Counted from the stretch's first letter, positions 26,683 to 36,459 are shown. The stretch is 64,000 nt of DNA from Sphingomonas yabuuchiae (GCF_001477495.1 NZ_LDTF01000007.1:124001-188000), one strand, 5' to 3'. Translations and numbers: made by a program. The notes: generated by a model from the sequence alone, not told the origin.

Positions 26683-27683
26683 CCCCCGCGCAGCATCCGC
26701 ATCGCGTGCGCCCGGACCATCCTGGCATGGTCCGGGCCGTCGCTCAGAACCCCGTGACGCGCCTCGGGCAGATGCGCGAGCGGATGGCCGTCGAGGCGGA
26801 AGACATAATGATCGAACCAGGCCCGCCACGCGGCGCGTTCGGCGGGCGGGCGGCCCGCGATTGCGCTCATGGCGAGGAGCATGGTCGGGAAAGGCTGATC
26901 GGGGCCGACCGGAAAGGCGTCCCACCAGTAATTGACCAGGATGTTGAGCGCCCCCGTCGCCTCGACCCGGTGCCACCAGAGCTTGGGCATGTAGAGGGCA
27001 TCGCCAGGCCCCAGCTCGATGGTGATCGCCCGGTCGCGCGCCTGCTCGAAGCGGGGATAGCGCGGATCGCCGGGCCCGGCCCCGGCGGCGAGGGCGACCG
27101 GCTGGCCTGCCATGGTATGATCGATCGGCCCGACATAAAGGTCGCCGATCGCGTCGGGCGGATACAAAGTGAAGGTCCGCCGCCCGGCCACCACGCAGGC
27201 GATATTGTCCATCATGTCGTAATGACACGCGACGGTCGACGCATGTCCGATCCAGATCAATGGCGAGATGCCCGGCGGTGCGAAGGGCAGGCGGTTCTCT
27301 TCGGCCAAACCGGGCAGGGCGTTGGCGATCGGCAAGGATCCGACATACAGCGTCTCGCTGTCGCTCCCCGTCGCGATGCGTCGCACCGCCTCGGCCAGCG
27401 GCATAGCCTGGCGCCGGAAGTTGAAGCCCGACATGTCGTCATTGTAATCGTAGCGGCCACTGATCGCCGGATCGCCGACGAATGCCTCGATCTGCCGACC
27501 TGCATCGAAACGCGCGAGATAGGCGGAGAGGGCATGCTGATCGATCGTCGCGGCCCCCGTCAGCGGCCAGTCCGACGCCGCACCGCGAATGACGACCGGG
27601 CGGCAGGGTTCGACCACCAGCCGCCGAAAGGCCTCATGCCCGTCCAGCGCCACGCGATCGATCTCGACCGCCGTCCGGGTCAT
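26679..27683 (-). CDS. cupin-like (JmjC-fold) domain protein
   Basis: A 334-residue cupin_8/JmjC-like protein, a fold of Fe(II)/2-oxoglutarate dioxygenases. The metal-binding HxD is in CHYDMMDN and the distal His in LWWHRVEA; the preceding GDALYMPK is typical. The N-terminal RPVVIRGAASDWPLTG matches the family start. It overlaps the upstream sapC-like gene by 4 nt and is divergent, with it, from a TonB receptor gene. This pairing with SapC, tryptophan halogenase and TonB receptors recurs in carbohydrate loci of related bacteria, but no reaction is established. Confidence 0.83.
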   Translation of the reverse strand: MTRTAVEIDRVALDGHEAFRRLVVEPCRPVVIRGAASDWPLTGAATIDQHALSAYLARFDAGRQIEAFVGDPAISGRYDYNDDMSGFNFRRQAMPLAEAVRRIATGSDSETLYVGSLPIANALPGLAEENRLPFAPPGISPLIWIGHASTVACHYDMMDNIACVVAGRRTFTLYPPDAIGDLYVGPIDHTMAGQPVALAAGAGPGDPRYPRFEQARDRAITIELGPGDALYMPKLWWHRVEATGALNILVNYWWDAFPVGPDQPFPTMLLAMSAIAGRPPAERAAWRAWFDHYVFRLDGHPLAHLPEARHGVLSDGPDHARMVRAHAMRMLRGG

Positions 27684-28369
27684 CGGGGGAGACCGCTCAG
27701 CCGCTCGTTGCGTCGCCGTGCCAGCGTCGGGATATGCCGGACCGATCCGGTGATCGCATAGATGAGTTGCAGGTCGCCCGAGCGGAACAATGCCAGTGCG
27801 ACGTCGTCAGGCAGGGCATGCAACGCATCCAGGCTGATCGTGTAGAGCGAGTCGAGCCGCAGGCTTTCGCCATTGTCGAATTCGAAGCTCAGGTCGATCG
27901 GCTCGACCAGCCTGTTCTCCTCCAGCCGTCGCAGGAACTGCTCGGTTTCCGGCAGGCCGACATGCAGCCGCCGCAGCGCCGCCTGTACCCTGCGCAGCGC
28001 GGGGGCAGGGCCGCCGTCCGTGTCGAACAGGGCGGCGCCGTCCATCTGGGTCAGCGCGGGATGATGCACGTCGATCGCGATATTCTCGCCCGAGACATAG
28101 AAGCCCTGTCGCTCCAGATCGGCAGGGCGATAATCGGCCAGCGTCCCGTTTGGCGAGAGACAGAGATTTTCATCCGGCACCAGTCCCATCAGCGCGCCCG
28201 GATACAGGTCGCCGGTCTCGGGATGGCGGGCCATCAGGATCGGGTAATGGATCGCGGCGGGCAGGAACTCGTCGGCCACCAGCTGGACGAAGTGACGGCC
28301 CCCATCGGGGGCGGCGGAGACGCGCAGGGCCGCATGACGCGCGCTGTCGAGCAATTCCATTTCGGCCAT
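27680..28369 (-). CDS. SapC family protein
   Basis: A 229-residue protein of the SapC family (named after a Campylobacter S-layer gene; molecular function not known). The ATG at 28369 is preferred over an upstream frame to 28465 because AAGGGA precedes it and the family begins near MELLD. Typical stretches are EFLPAAIHYPILMARHPETG, CLSPNG and LYTISLDALHALPDD. It lacks a signal peptide, so it is probably cytoplasmic. First gene of a two-gene operon with the cupin protein; its promoter region is shared with the TonB receptor. Confidence 0.85.
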   Translation of the reverse strand: MAEMELLDSARHAALRVSAAPDGGRHFVQLVADEFLPAAIHYPILMARHPETGDLYPGALMGLVPDENLCLSPNGTLADYRPADLERQGFYVSGENIAIDVHHPALTQMDGAALFDTDGGPAPALRRVQAALRRLHVGLPETEQFLRRLEENRLVEPIDLSFEFDNGESLRLDSLYTISLDALHALPDDVALALFRSGDLQLIYAITGSVRHIPTLARRRNERLSGLPR

Positions 28370-28518
28370 GCCGATTGTCCCTTCATCCCCTCTGACCCCG
28401 TCGCGGTGGTTCCGAAACGGGGCGGTCAGGCCGGGACTGTGTTCGTCCCATGCGCCTGCCGTCAAGCCACGGGATAGCGGTTAGCATCCGCTCTGACAAA
28501 TGGCTTGTGATGCATCTA

Positions 28519-28532
28519 TTATAACGCTAACA
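28519..28532. promoter_or_regulatory. predicted LacI-family xyl operator (box 2)
   Basis: TTATAACGCTAACA contains the TANCGNTANC core and lies 76 bp before the TonB receptor start and 150 bp before sapC, in the only intergenic region that could serve both operons. Confidence 0.58.
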
Positions 28533-28607
28533 TCGAGTCATCGAATGGGTGGTACGGCGCAAGAACGTCGATCGCGCATGAATATGATAAACGTAGGAGA
28601 GGGGAAG

Positions 28608-31600
28608 ATGGTGGCTCGCACGGCTTTTGTGGCTGCATTCGTTTCGCGCCGGACCTTGATGGCGGGCGTCTCGCCGCTCATGGCCCTTGCCATGGTGTCG
28701 CCGGGGACGGCCTTCGCCCAGACCGGCGGCGCGGTCCGCCCGGACGTACCGGTCCAGGCCAACACCACCACCGCCCAACAGGCCGGAACCCCGCAGGATC
28801 AGGCCACCGCACCCAGCGAAGCCAATAACAGCCCGTCTCCCGTCGGCGAGGCGACGACCGCCGACATCGTCGTCACCGGCCTGCGCAGCTCCTTGCAGCG
28901 CAACCTCGACATCAAGCGTACCGCGACCGGTGTCGTCGACGCGATCTCGGCGGAAGACATTGGCAAATTTCCCGATTCCAACGTCGCGGCATCGCTCCAG
29001 CGCTTGCCGGGCGTCTCGATCCAGCGGTCCGGTGCACGCGGTGAGCCGACCGGCATTACGGTTCGCGGCTTTGGCGGCGACTTCAACACCACGCTGTATG
29101 ACGGCCGCCGCATCTCGACCGCGACCGGCGGTCGCCAGATCGACTTCAGCACCGTGGGCTCGGATTTCATCGGCGGCATCAGCGTCCTGAAGACGCCCGA
29201 CGTGTCGCTCGCGTCCAGTTCGATCGGCGCAACCGTCGATATCCAGTTCCCCAAGCCGTTCGACCATCCCGGCTTCCGCGCCGCCGTCAGCGCCTCGGGT
29301 TCGCTGCAGGATCGGGCGGGCCATGTCGTGCCGACGCTCGGCGCGCTGGTCAGCGATACCTTCGCCGATGATACGCTCGGCATTCTGTCGAGCTTTATCT
29401 ATACCCGCCGTGATACCGATACCAACCGCGTCTTCGTGTCGGGTTGGCCGGGCGGCAACTTCGCGCCGTGCCAGCTCACCGGCAGCACGGCCGCGACCTG
29501 CAACCCGACCACCAGCGCCACAGCCGCAGCCAGCGACCGCCGCACCCTGACCGGCTGGTTCCCGCAGCAATATGGCGCCGAACAGCAGCGGACCCAGGAC
29601 GAGCGCGTCGACGGCCGCGTCGCGTTGCAATGGCATCCGTCCGATGGCCTGATGGTCACGCTGGACAATAACTTCTCGCGCCAGACGATCTCGACGGACA
29701 TTTACGGCTTTGGCGTGTGGTTCAGCCAGGAGTCGCTGCGCAACGTCAAGCAGGACGCCAACGGCACGGCGGTCAGCTTTACCCAGGCCGGTTCGCCGAC
29801 CGACTTCACCGCCGCGATGAACAAGCAGATCCTTCAGACCAACCAGACCGGTCTGAACGTCAAGTGGGACGTCACCGAGAAGCTGACCGTCGAGGCGGAC
29901 GGCGCCTATGCCAAGAGCTGGCTGAACCCGGGCAACACGATCGGCAGCAGCAACGGCGACATCGGCTATGGCGGCGCGCTGGGTACCAATCTGGGCTTCA
30001 ACATCACCGCCGACAGCAACAAGGCGTTCCCGTCGATCAGCAATTTCGGTCCCGCCGGTAACGGTGCTCGTTGGGCCGATCCGACGGTGATCGGGTCGCA
30101 CGTCACCGTTCTGCAAACCCAGAAGAACACCGACGAGCTGAAACAATTCCGTGGCGTCGTGACCTGGAAAGAGGACAACATCACCCTCAAGGCGGGTGGT
30201 CAGTACACCGACGACACCTTCAACCTGCTGAACCGCAGTACCTTCACCAACAATTTCTGGCAGGCTTATGCCGGTTATGGTGCACCGTCGGGCCAAGGCT
30301 CGGGCGTCTCGCCGTTGCCGTCGAGCCTGTATCAGGGATCGATCAGCCTCAATAACTTCATCCCGGGCTTCGGCGGCAGCCTGCCGCCCTCGGTCCTGAT
30401 CTACAGCCCGCAGGCCTATCAGAACTATCTGACCAGCCTGGGCAACCCGCAGGCGCAGAACGTCCCCGGCTTCAACTATAATGGTGGCGTGAACGGCTTC
30501 ACCGGCCAGTTCACCGAAGCGGTCGATCCGGGCAGCATCCTGTCGGTCAACGAAAAGACCCTTTCGCTGTTCTTCAGCGGCAAGATGGAAGGTCAGATCG
30601 GCAACATGCCGCTGCACGCCGCCTTCGGCGTGCGGACCGAGAACACGCGTCTCCGGTCGATCGGCCAGGGCCGGGCGCCTACGACCATCACGCGCAGTGC
30701 CGCCGATCCGACGCTGCTGTCGATCGCCTTTACCGACGTCCAGCCAATTTCGAACCGCAGCAGCTACACTTACGTTCTGCCTTCGGTCGATCTGCGACTG
30801 GAAGTGACCGATAAGCTTCAGTTGCGTTTCGACGCGTCGCGCACGCTGACCCGTCCGGCCCTCAACTTGCTGAACCCCGTCGTCGGCATCGGCAACGGCC
30901 AGCGTGTCGGTGCCCTGTCAGGCAGCGGTGGCAACCCGAACCTGAAGCCCTATCTCGCCAGCAATTTCGACGTGGCGGCGGAATGGTATTACCAGCGTAA
31001 CTCGTACATCGCGGTCGACCTCTTCCTGAAGAATGTCAGCAACTTCATCGTCGGCGGCGTGACCAACCAGACGGTGGGCGGCGTGATCGATCCGACGACG
31101 GGCAACCCGGCGGTCTTCGCCATCACGGCGCAGGTCAACGGTCCCGACGCAACGGTTCGTGGTGTCGAAATCGCGTGGCAGCAGGTGTTCGGCGACAGCG
31201 GCTTCGGCTTCCAGGCCAACGGCACCTTCGTCAACACCAACAAGCCCTATGACCCGAAGATCGTCGGCCAGAGCGGCTTTGCGGTGACCGGCCTTGCGAA
31301 TTCGGCGAATTTCGTCGGCTTCTATGACAAGAACGGCTTCCAGTTCCGGACCGCGCTGAACTGGCGTGACGAGTATCTGTCGGGCTTTGGGCAGAACCAG
31401 AATACCGGGTCGTACGGTGCCGAGCCGACCTTCGTGAACCAGAGCTTCCAGGTCGACCTGACCAGCAGCTACGACGTCACGAAGAATTTTTCGATCTTCG
31501 GTGAGGCGCTCAACATCAACAAGAACAAGCAGAGCACGCATGGCCGGTTCAAGAACCAGCTGCTCGACGTGTTCGATTATGGCCGCCGCTTCACGCTCGG

Positions 31601-31619
31601 CGCGCGCTATCGCTTCTGA
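28608..31619 (+). CDS. TonB-dependent receptor, probable xylo-oligosaccharide uptake
   Basis: A 1003-residue outer membrane receptor. The ATG at 28608 follows GGAGAGGGG and starts a signal peptide ending TAFA-QT. A linker and plug follow (DIVVTGLRSSLQRNLD, GKFPDSNVAASLQRLPGVSI, ITVRGFGGDFNTTLYDGR). The barrel ends in aromatic GARYRF. The plug wording and the size above 950 residues are typical of receptors in plant-polysaccharide loci of Caulobacter, Xanthomonas and sphingomonads rather than siderophore receptors. It has no STN domain. The operator upstream and surrounding enzymes suggest xylan fragments as ligand. Confidence 0.9.
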   Translation: MVARTAFVAAFVSRRTLMAGVSPLMALAMVSPGTAFAQTGGAVRPDVPVQANTTTAQQAGTPQDQATAPSEANNSPSPVGEATTADIVVTGLRSSLQRNLDIKRTATGVVDAISAEDIGKFPDSNVAASLQRLPGVSIQRSGARGEPTGITVRGFGGDFNTTLYDGRRISTATGGRQIDFSTVGSDFIGGISVLKTPDVSLASSSIGATVDIQFPKPFDHPGFRAAVSASGSLQDRAGHVVPTLGALVSDTFADDTLGILSSFIYTRRDTDTNRVFVSGWPGGNFAPCQLTGSTAATCNPTTSATAAASDRRTLTGWFPQQYGAEQQRTQDERVDGRVALQWHPSDGLMVTLDNNFSRQTISTDIYGFGVWFSQESLRNVKQDANGTAVSFTQAGSPTDFTAAMNKQILQTNQTGLNVKWDVTEKLTVEADGAYAKSWLNPGNTIGSSNGDIGYGGALGTNLGFNITADSNKAFPSISNFGPAGNGARWADPTVIGSHVTVLQTQKNTDELKQFRGVVTWKEDNITLKAGGQYTDDTFNLLNRSTFTNNFWQAYAGYGAPSGQGSGVSPLPSSLYQGSISLNNFIPGFGGSLPPSVLIYSPQAYQNYLTSLGNPQAQNVPGFNYNGGVNGFTGQFTEAVDPGSILSVNEKTLSLFFSGKMEGQIGNMPLHAAFGVRTENTRLRSIGQGRAPTTITRSAADPTLLSIAFTDVQPISNRSSYTYVLPSVDLRLEVTDKLQLRFDASRTLTRPALNLLNPVVGIGNGQRVGALSGSGGNPNLKPYLASNFDVAAEWYYQRNSYIAVDLFLKNVSNFIVGGVTNQTVGGVIDPTTGNPAVFAITAQVNGPDATVRGVEIAWQQVFGDSGFGFQANGTFVNTNKPYDPKIVGQSGFAVTGLANSANFVGFYDKNGFQFRTALNWRDEYLSGFGQNQNTGSYGAEPTFVNQSFQVDLTSSYDVTKNFSIFGEALNINKNKQSTHGRFKNQLLDVFDYGRRFTLGARYRF

Positions 31620-31630
31620 TGATGGCCGGT

Positions 31631-31666
31631 GGCGGGGATGGCCGGCTTCGGCTTGACATCCCCGCC
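31631..31666 (+). terminator. hairpin between TonB receptor and halogenase genes
   Basis: A perfect 10-bp stem GGCGGGGATG/CATCCCCGCC with a 16-nt loop, without a proper T run. It probably lowers transcription into, or stabilises the mRNA before, the halogenase gene 22 nt downstream. Confidence 0.65.
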
Positions 31667-31687
31667 GCTTCTTGGACCTACTGACCC

Positions 31688-33235
31688 ATGGTTCAGCCCG
31701 TTCAGAATATCGTGATCGTCGGCGGTGGTACGGCCGGTTGGCTGACCGCCGGTGTTATCGCCGCCCGGCATCAGGGGCGGCGGCCGCATGGCTTCACCGT
31801 CACCTTGGTCGAGTCCCCCAATGTGCCGATCATCGGCGTGGGCGAGGGGACCTGGCCCACGCTGCGCACGACTTTGCGCAAGATGGGTGTGTCGGAAACG
31901 GCGTTCTTCCGCGAATGCGACGCTTCGTTCAAACAGGGTGCGCGGTTCAATCGCTGGACCACGGGCGCGGCCGATGACGGCTATTACCATCCGCTGATGC
32001 TGCCGCAGAGCTTCGCGCAGGTGAACCTGGCACCGCACTGGCTGACCGCGGAAGGCGAGGACGTCAGCTTCTGCGACGCAGTGACGCCGCAGGGGCGCAT
32101 CTGTGAGGCGGGGCTGGCCCCCAAGACGATCGCGACGCCCGAATATGAGGCGATCGCCAATTATGCCTATCACCTCGATGCGGGCAAATTCGCCGACTTC
32201 CTTCGCCGCCATTGCTGCGAGCAACTGGGCGTTCGGCATGTGCTGGCCGATGTCGAAGAGGTGCTGCTGACCGAGAGCGGCGACATTCGCAGCGTTCGGA
32301 CGGCGCAGGCGGGCGAAGTGACGGGCGAGCTGTTCGTCGACTGCACCGGCTTTCGCTCGCTGCTGCTCGGCGAGGCGATGGGGGTGCCGTTCAAGCCGCT
32401 GAACGACGTGCTGTTCTGCGACACCGCGCTCGCCATCCAGGTGCCCTATGACGATCCCGAGGCACCGATCGCCTCGCATACCATTTCGACGGCGCAGTCC
32501 TCGGGCTGGATCTGGGACATCGGCCTGCCGACGCGGCGCGGGGTGGGGCATGTCTTTTCCAGCAGCCATATCGATCGTGACGCCGCAGAGCGCGAATTGC
32601 GTGCCTATCTGGGCGAGGCGGGGCATGACCTGCCGGTTCGCGAGTTGAAGATCCACGCGGGCCATCGCACCCGCTTCTGGGAGCGCAACTGCGTCGGCGT
32701 CGGGCTGGCGGCGGGGTTCCTGGAACCGCTGGAGGCGTCGGCGATCGTGTTGATCGAGCTGTCGGCCAAGCTGATCGCGGAGCAGATGCCCGCCTGTCGC
32801 GAGGTGATGGATACGGTCGCCAAACGGTTCAACGAGACGACGCTGTATCGCTGGGGCCGGATCGTCGATTTCCTTAAGCTGCATTATTCGCTGACCAAGC
32901 GGACCGACAGCGATTTCTGGCGCGACAATTGCCGGCCTGAGACGATGCCGGATCGCTTGCAGGAATTGATGGAACTGTGGCGCTATCAGGCGCCGTGGAT
33001 GCATGACGAGTTCGACCGGGTGGAAGAAGTGTTCCCCTCGGCCAGCTATCAGTACGTCCTCTACGGCATGGGCCAGCGCACCGACATCGCACCGGGCAGC
33101 CTGATCGCCGAGACGGTGTCGGCCCAGCGGGCGCGGCGGGAGAATGACGTGCAGACCGGGCGTTTGCTCGCGGGGCTGCCGAAGCATCGCGATCTGATCC
33201 GCAAGATCGTGGAGCGGGGCTTGCCGACGATCTGA
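31688..33235 (+). CDS. tryptophan halogenase-like flavoprotein
   Basis: A 515-residue protein of the flavin-dependent halogenase family. The FAD-binding GGGTAGW is at residues 12-18, and the conserved catalytic Lys is retained as Lys82 in ASFKQGARF. The WxWxIP signature is altered to WIWDIGL (from Trp274). Known halogenases chlorinate or brominate aromatic substrates using FADH2. The altered motif and the setting in a sugar-uptake locus make tryptophan an unlikely substrate. It follows the TonB receptor by 68 nt and belongs to the same recurring gene set as SapC and the cupin protein. Confidence 0.87.
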   Translation: MVQPVQNIVIVGGGTAGWLTAGVIAARHQGRRPHGFTVTLVESPNVPIIGVGEGTWPTLRTTLRKMGVSETAFFRECDASFKQGARFNRWTTGAADDGYYHPLMLPQSFAQVNLAPHWLTAEGEDVSFCDAVTPQGRICEAGLAPKTIATPEYEAIANYAYHLDAGKFADFLRRHCCEQLGVRHVLADVEEVLLTESGDIRSVRTAQAGEVTGELFVDCTGFRSLLLGEAMGVPFKPLNDVLFCDTALAIQVPYDDPEAPIASHTISTAQSSGWIWDIGLPTRRGVGHVFSSSHIDRDAAERELRAYLGEAGHDLPVRELKIHAGHRTRFWERNCVGVGLAAGFLEPLEASAIVLIELSAKLIAEQMPACREVMDTVAKRFNETTLYRWGRIVDFLKLHYSLTKRTDSDFWRDNCRPETMPDRLQELMELWRYQAPWMHDEFDRVEEVFPSASYQYVLYGMGQRTDIAPGSLIAETVSAQRARRENDVQTGRLLAGLPKHRDLIRKIVERGLPTI

Positions 33236-33244
33236 GGGCCAAGC

Positions 33245-34795
33245 TTACCGCCCCGACAGCGTGAAGCTGTCCACATCCATCCAGCCGCCCTTCGCACCCG
33301 GATTATAGCAGAACAGCGCATATTGCTGCCCCTGGAACGTGCCCGTCCGCCAATCGAAAGCCAGCGGAAAGTCCCCGCCGATCACCTGCCAGTCCCGTCC
33401 GTCAACACTATAGGCGACACTGGCTCGGTCGGTCTTGAAGTCCATGTCGGTGCGCAGGAACAGCCGCTTTGCTGATACCGGCTTGGCATCGACCCGCATA
33501 TCGGTCTTCTGCGTCGTGCCCTTTTCGGCTGCGACATCCTCGATCACCCGCATGGTCAGGGTCAGCCGTCCGTCGCTGCCCCGGCCGACCGCGATATGGC
33601 CGCTGTATTTGCCGAAGGTGCCGAAGCCGCACTGGTCGCCGCTGCGGATATGCGTCGTATCGATCGCCACCGTGCCCCGGCTGAACGGCCCTTGCCCCTT
33701 TTGCAGCAGCGTGTTGCGCGCGCTCCACAAGGCCGGAGCCTGACCCGCGCGCAGCCGCATCCAGCCCGGCCGCTCGGTCAGGGACCAGCCGCTGGCGACG
33801 GGATTGTGGTTCCACTGCCATTGCAGTCCTAGGCTGCGCGCCGAAAAATCATCCGAGGCGGGAAGAACGCTGACCGGCTGGCCCTGGATCGGCTTGGTCG
33901 CGGTGGCGGGCACGCGGCCGGGTGCATCGGGCGTGCCCCAGACCGGCCATCCGTCCTTCCAGAATAGGGGGCTGATATTGGTCATCCGGCCGACCGCGCC
34001 CGCATCGACCATGACGAAGCCGTAATCGGTGCCGTCGGGCAGGTCGACGATCGCGCCCTGATGGCCGCCGGTCTTGTCATCGATCTGGTCGCGCGTCTCC
34101 CACGGCCCGAACAGGCTTTTGGTGCGCGACACGGTCATGCCCAGCCGCCGGGGTATGGCGTTGAACATGTAGTAATATCCGCCGCGCTTGACGAGCTTAG
34201 AACCCTCCGCGCCTTTGTTGTAATAGACGACGCGCTTGTCGGTCACGGTGCGCAGGTCGCGGTCCAGACTGAGCAGCGTATTGGTGCCGTCCGACCCGAC
34301 CGAGGTCATGATATAGGCGCTGCCGTCGGTGTCGAAGAACAGGCCCGGGTCGAAGGCGGCCTCGCTGATCCGGTTCATGTCCCACGGACCGCGAATGTTC
34401 TTCGAGCGATAGATGCGCGTCTTCTCGCCCACCGGCGTCACCGCGATATAGAAGACGCCGTCGCGGTAGCGGAGGCTGGGCGCGAAGATGCCCTTCCGAT
34501 ACGCGCCGCCGTCCTTCAGGTCATATTGCGGCAGGCCATCCAGCCGGTCGATGACATGGCCGACGAAACGCCAGTTCACCAGATCGCGCGACGTCATGAT
34601 GGTCAGGCCGGGAACGTTCGCGAAGGTCGTGGTGATGAAGTAGAAATCGCGGCCTACCCGGATGATGTCGGGATCGGGATAATCGGCATAGAGCGGCGGA
34701 TTGGCATAGCGGCCGTCACCGCGATCCGATTGCCAGACCTGTGCCCCGGCGAGGGCGGGCAGGGCGGCGAGCAGCGCGAGGGGAAGCCGCCTCAT
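33245..34795 (-). CDS. GH43 family hydrolase with C-terminal beta-sandwich domain
   Basis: A 516-residue exported enzyme of the beta-xylosidase/alpha-L-arabinofuranosidase type. Catalytic positions are Asp in YPDPDIIRVG, Asp in AFDPGLFF and Glu in GAEGSKLV. The propeller covers about residues 30-310. The remaining about 190 residues form a concanavalin-like C-terminal GH43 domain (DDFSARSLGLQWQWNHNP). The signal peptide is MRRLPLALLAALPALAGA. It overlaps the upstream GH43 gene by 4 nt and ends a GH10-GH43-GH43 series, probably transcribed with GH27. Confidence 0.9.
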   Translation of the reverse strand: MRRLPLALLAALPALAGAQVWQSDRGDGRYANPPLYADYPDPDIIRVGRDFYFITTTFANVPGLTIMTSRDLVNWRFVGHVIDRLDGLPQYDLKDGGAYRKGIFAPSLRYRDGVFYIAVTPVGEKTRIYRSKNIRGPWDMNRISEAAFDPGLFFDTDGSAYIMTSVGSDGTNTLLSLDRDLRTVTDKRVVYYNKGAEGSKLVKRGGYYYMFNAIPRRLGMTVSRTKSLFGPWETRDQIDDKTGGHQGAIVDLPDGTDYGFVMVDAGAVGRMTNISPLFWKDGWPVWGTPDAPGRVPATATKPIQGQPVSVLPASDDFSARSLGLQWQWNHNPVASGWSLTERPGWMRLRAGQAPALWSARNTLLQKGQGPFSRGTVAIDTTHIRSGDQCGFGTFGKYSGHIAVGRGSDGRLTLTMRVIEDVAAEKGTTQKTDMRVDAKPVSAKRLFLRTDMDFKTDRASVAYSVDGRDWQVIGGDFPLAFDWRTGTFQGQQYALFCYNPGAKGGWMDVDSFTLSGR

Positions 34796-36459
34796 TTCGG
34801 GTTGTACACATAGGGGCCGACCACCGTGCCGACGAATCCGCCCGCGCGCGCGGTGCTGAGGAAGCGGGTGTCGAGGTCGCTTTTCAGCGTCGCACGCTTG
34901 CCGCCGCTCTCATAGTCGAAACCCATCGTGCCGCCCTTGGCATGAAGGGTCAAAGTCACCGGTCCCGTGGGCGCGAAGGGTGCCGAGGCGATCAGCGTCT
35001 CGGCCGCCGTCTCGTCGCGGGTGTTCTTGCCCTCACGCTTGTAGAGCGCGATGCGGGGCTGGCCGTCGATGCGGGTCAGACCGAAGAACAGATAGGCATA
35101 GTCGTTCTGCATCGCGACCAGACCGGCGCGGGCACCGTCCCTGGTCGGGGTGAAGCGCAGCGTGGTCGAGATATCGGCGATAGCATGTTGCTGCCGCCGT
35201 CCGACAAAGCCCGGCACGCCCTGCCGGTCGCCCAGCGGATCGCCACCCTTCATCGTGAGCGCGCCGTTCGCGACCGAATAGAATGGCGTCTTCGGCGTGC
35301 GGACGCCGATCCACTGCATCGCCAGCCGGGTGCCGTCGAACTCGTCGGTATAGCCGAAATCGCCGCTGGTCGGCAGCTTGGGCGCGGGCGACGCGGGCAG
35401 GTTGGGGACACTATGGGTCCACGGCACCGTCTTGCCCTTGTCCAGGATGATGGGCCAGCCGTCCTTCCACGTCACGGGTAGCAGGAAGGTCTCGCGCCCG
35501 ATATTGTAGTAATCGTCGGCATAGGGCCGCGTCGCCAGGAAGGTCGCCCACCAGTCGCCATTCTGCGTCTGGACCAGTTCGGCATGGCCCGCCGCGCTGA
35601 TCGGGTGCGGACGCTTGGGATCGAGATCGCGCTGGGTCAGGATCGGGTTGTTCGCGAACGGCACATAGGGGCCGCGAAGCTCCTTCGAGCGCAACACGAC
35701 CTGCGAATGGTTGACGCTGGTGCCCCCTTCGGCCGCGGTCAGATAATACCAGCCGTCCTTCTTGAAGATATGCGGCCCCTCGATCCAGACCGGCTTCTTC
35801 GACAGGTCGACGCCGCCATTGACCAGCTGCGTGCTCTCACCGACCATCTTGCCCGCGCGCCAGTCATATTCCTGGATCCAGATGGCGCGGTGGCCGTCAT
35901 AGCGCGGTGTCTCATCGGGCGCGCGATTGTTGACGATATAGGCGCGGTCCCCTTCCCAGTAGATGGACGGATCGATCCCCTCGAAAGGCAGCCAGATCGG
36001 GTCGGACCATGGCCCCTCCGGCTTCTTCGCGGTGATGACGAAATTGCCCCGACACTGGACGCAGGTGTTGACGATATAGAAGGTGCCGTCGTGATAGCTG
36101 ATGTCGGGCGCGAACACCGCCTCCGACACCGAGCGTCCGGTGAAGTCCAGCTGGCCCGGCCGGTCGATCGCATTGCCGATCTGTGTCCAGTGGACGAGGT
36201 CGGTCGAGTGGAAGATCGGTAGGCCAGGGAAGTGCGCGAAGGACGAATTGACGAGATAATAGTCCTTGCCGACCCGCGTCATCGACGGGTCGGGATAATA
36301 GCCCGCGATGATCGGGTTCAGATACTCGCCTGCCTTGGGCTTCACCGGCTCGATCGAGCGGCCCCGATAGGTGAAGCGGTCGAACGTTGCGGTCTGGGCG
36401 GACGCCGCGCCCGCCAGGACGAACGACAGGGCAAGGGCGGCAAAGGGCAGGCGGATCAT
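34792..36459 (-). CDS. GH43 beta-xylosidase / arabinofuranosidase-type enzyme
   Basis: A 555-residue exported enzyme with a propeller (about residues 45-350) and a C-terminal beta-sandwich. Catalytic residues are Asp in YYPDPSMTRVG, Asp in GIDPSIYWEG and Glu in IEGPHIFKK. The signal peptide ends GAASA-QT. The wording NPIIAGYYPDPS and LVNSSFAHFPGLPIFHS is that of xylosidase-like GH43 enzymes. It overlaps GH10 upstream and GH43 downstream by 4 nt each, so xylanase and side-chain or exo-acting enzymes are made together. Confidence 0.92.
   Translation of the reverse strand: MIRLPFAALALSFVLAGAASAQTATFDRFTYRGRSIEPVKPKAGEYLNPIIAGYYPDPSMTRVGKDYYLVNSSFAHFPGLPIFHSTDLVHWTQIGNAIDRPGQLDFTGRSVSEAVFAPDISYHDGTFYIVNTCVQCRGNFVITAKKPEGPWSDPIWLPFEGIDPSIYWEGDRAYIVNNRAPDETPRYDGHRAIWIQEYDWRAGKMVGESTQLVNGGVDLSKKPVWIEGPHIFKKDGWYYLTAAEGGTSVNHSQVVLRSKELRGPYVPFANNPILTQRDLDPKRPHPISAAGHAELVQTQNGDWWATFLATRPYADDYYNIGRETFLLPVTWKDGWPIILDKGKTVPWTHSVPNLPASPAPKLPTSGDFGYTDEFDGTRLAMQWIGVRTPKTPFYSVANGALTMKGGDPLGDRQGVPGFVGRRQQHAIADISTTLRFTPTRDGARAGLVAMQNDYAYLFFGLTRIDGQPRIALYKREGKNTRDETAAETLIASAPFAPTGPVTLTLHAKGGTMGFDYESGGKRATLKSDLDTRFLSTARAGGFVGTVVGPYVYNPK

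Noticed and set aside
28478..28498. Further xyl operator (GATAGCGGTTAGCA) near box 2
   Set aside because: The half sites have one extra base between them and do not fit the TANCGNTANC spacing.
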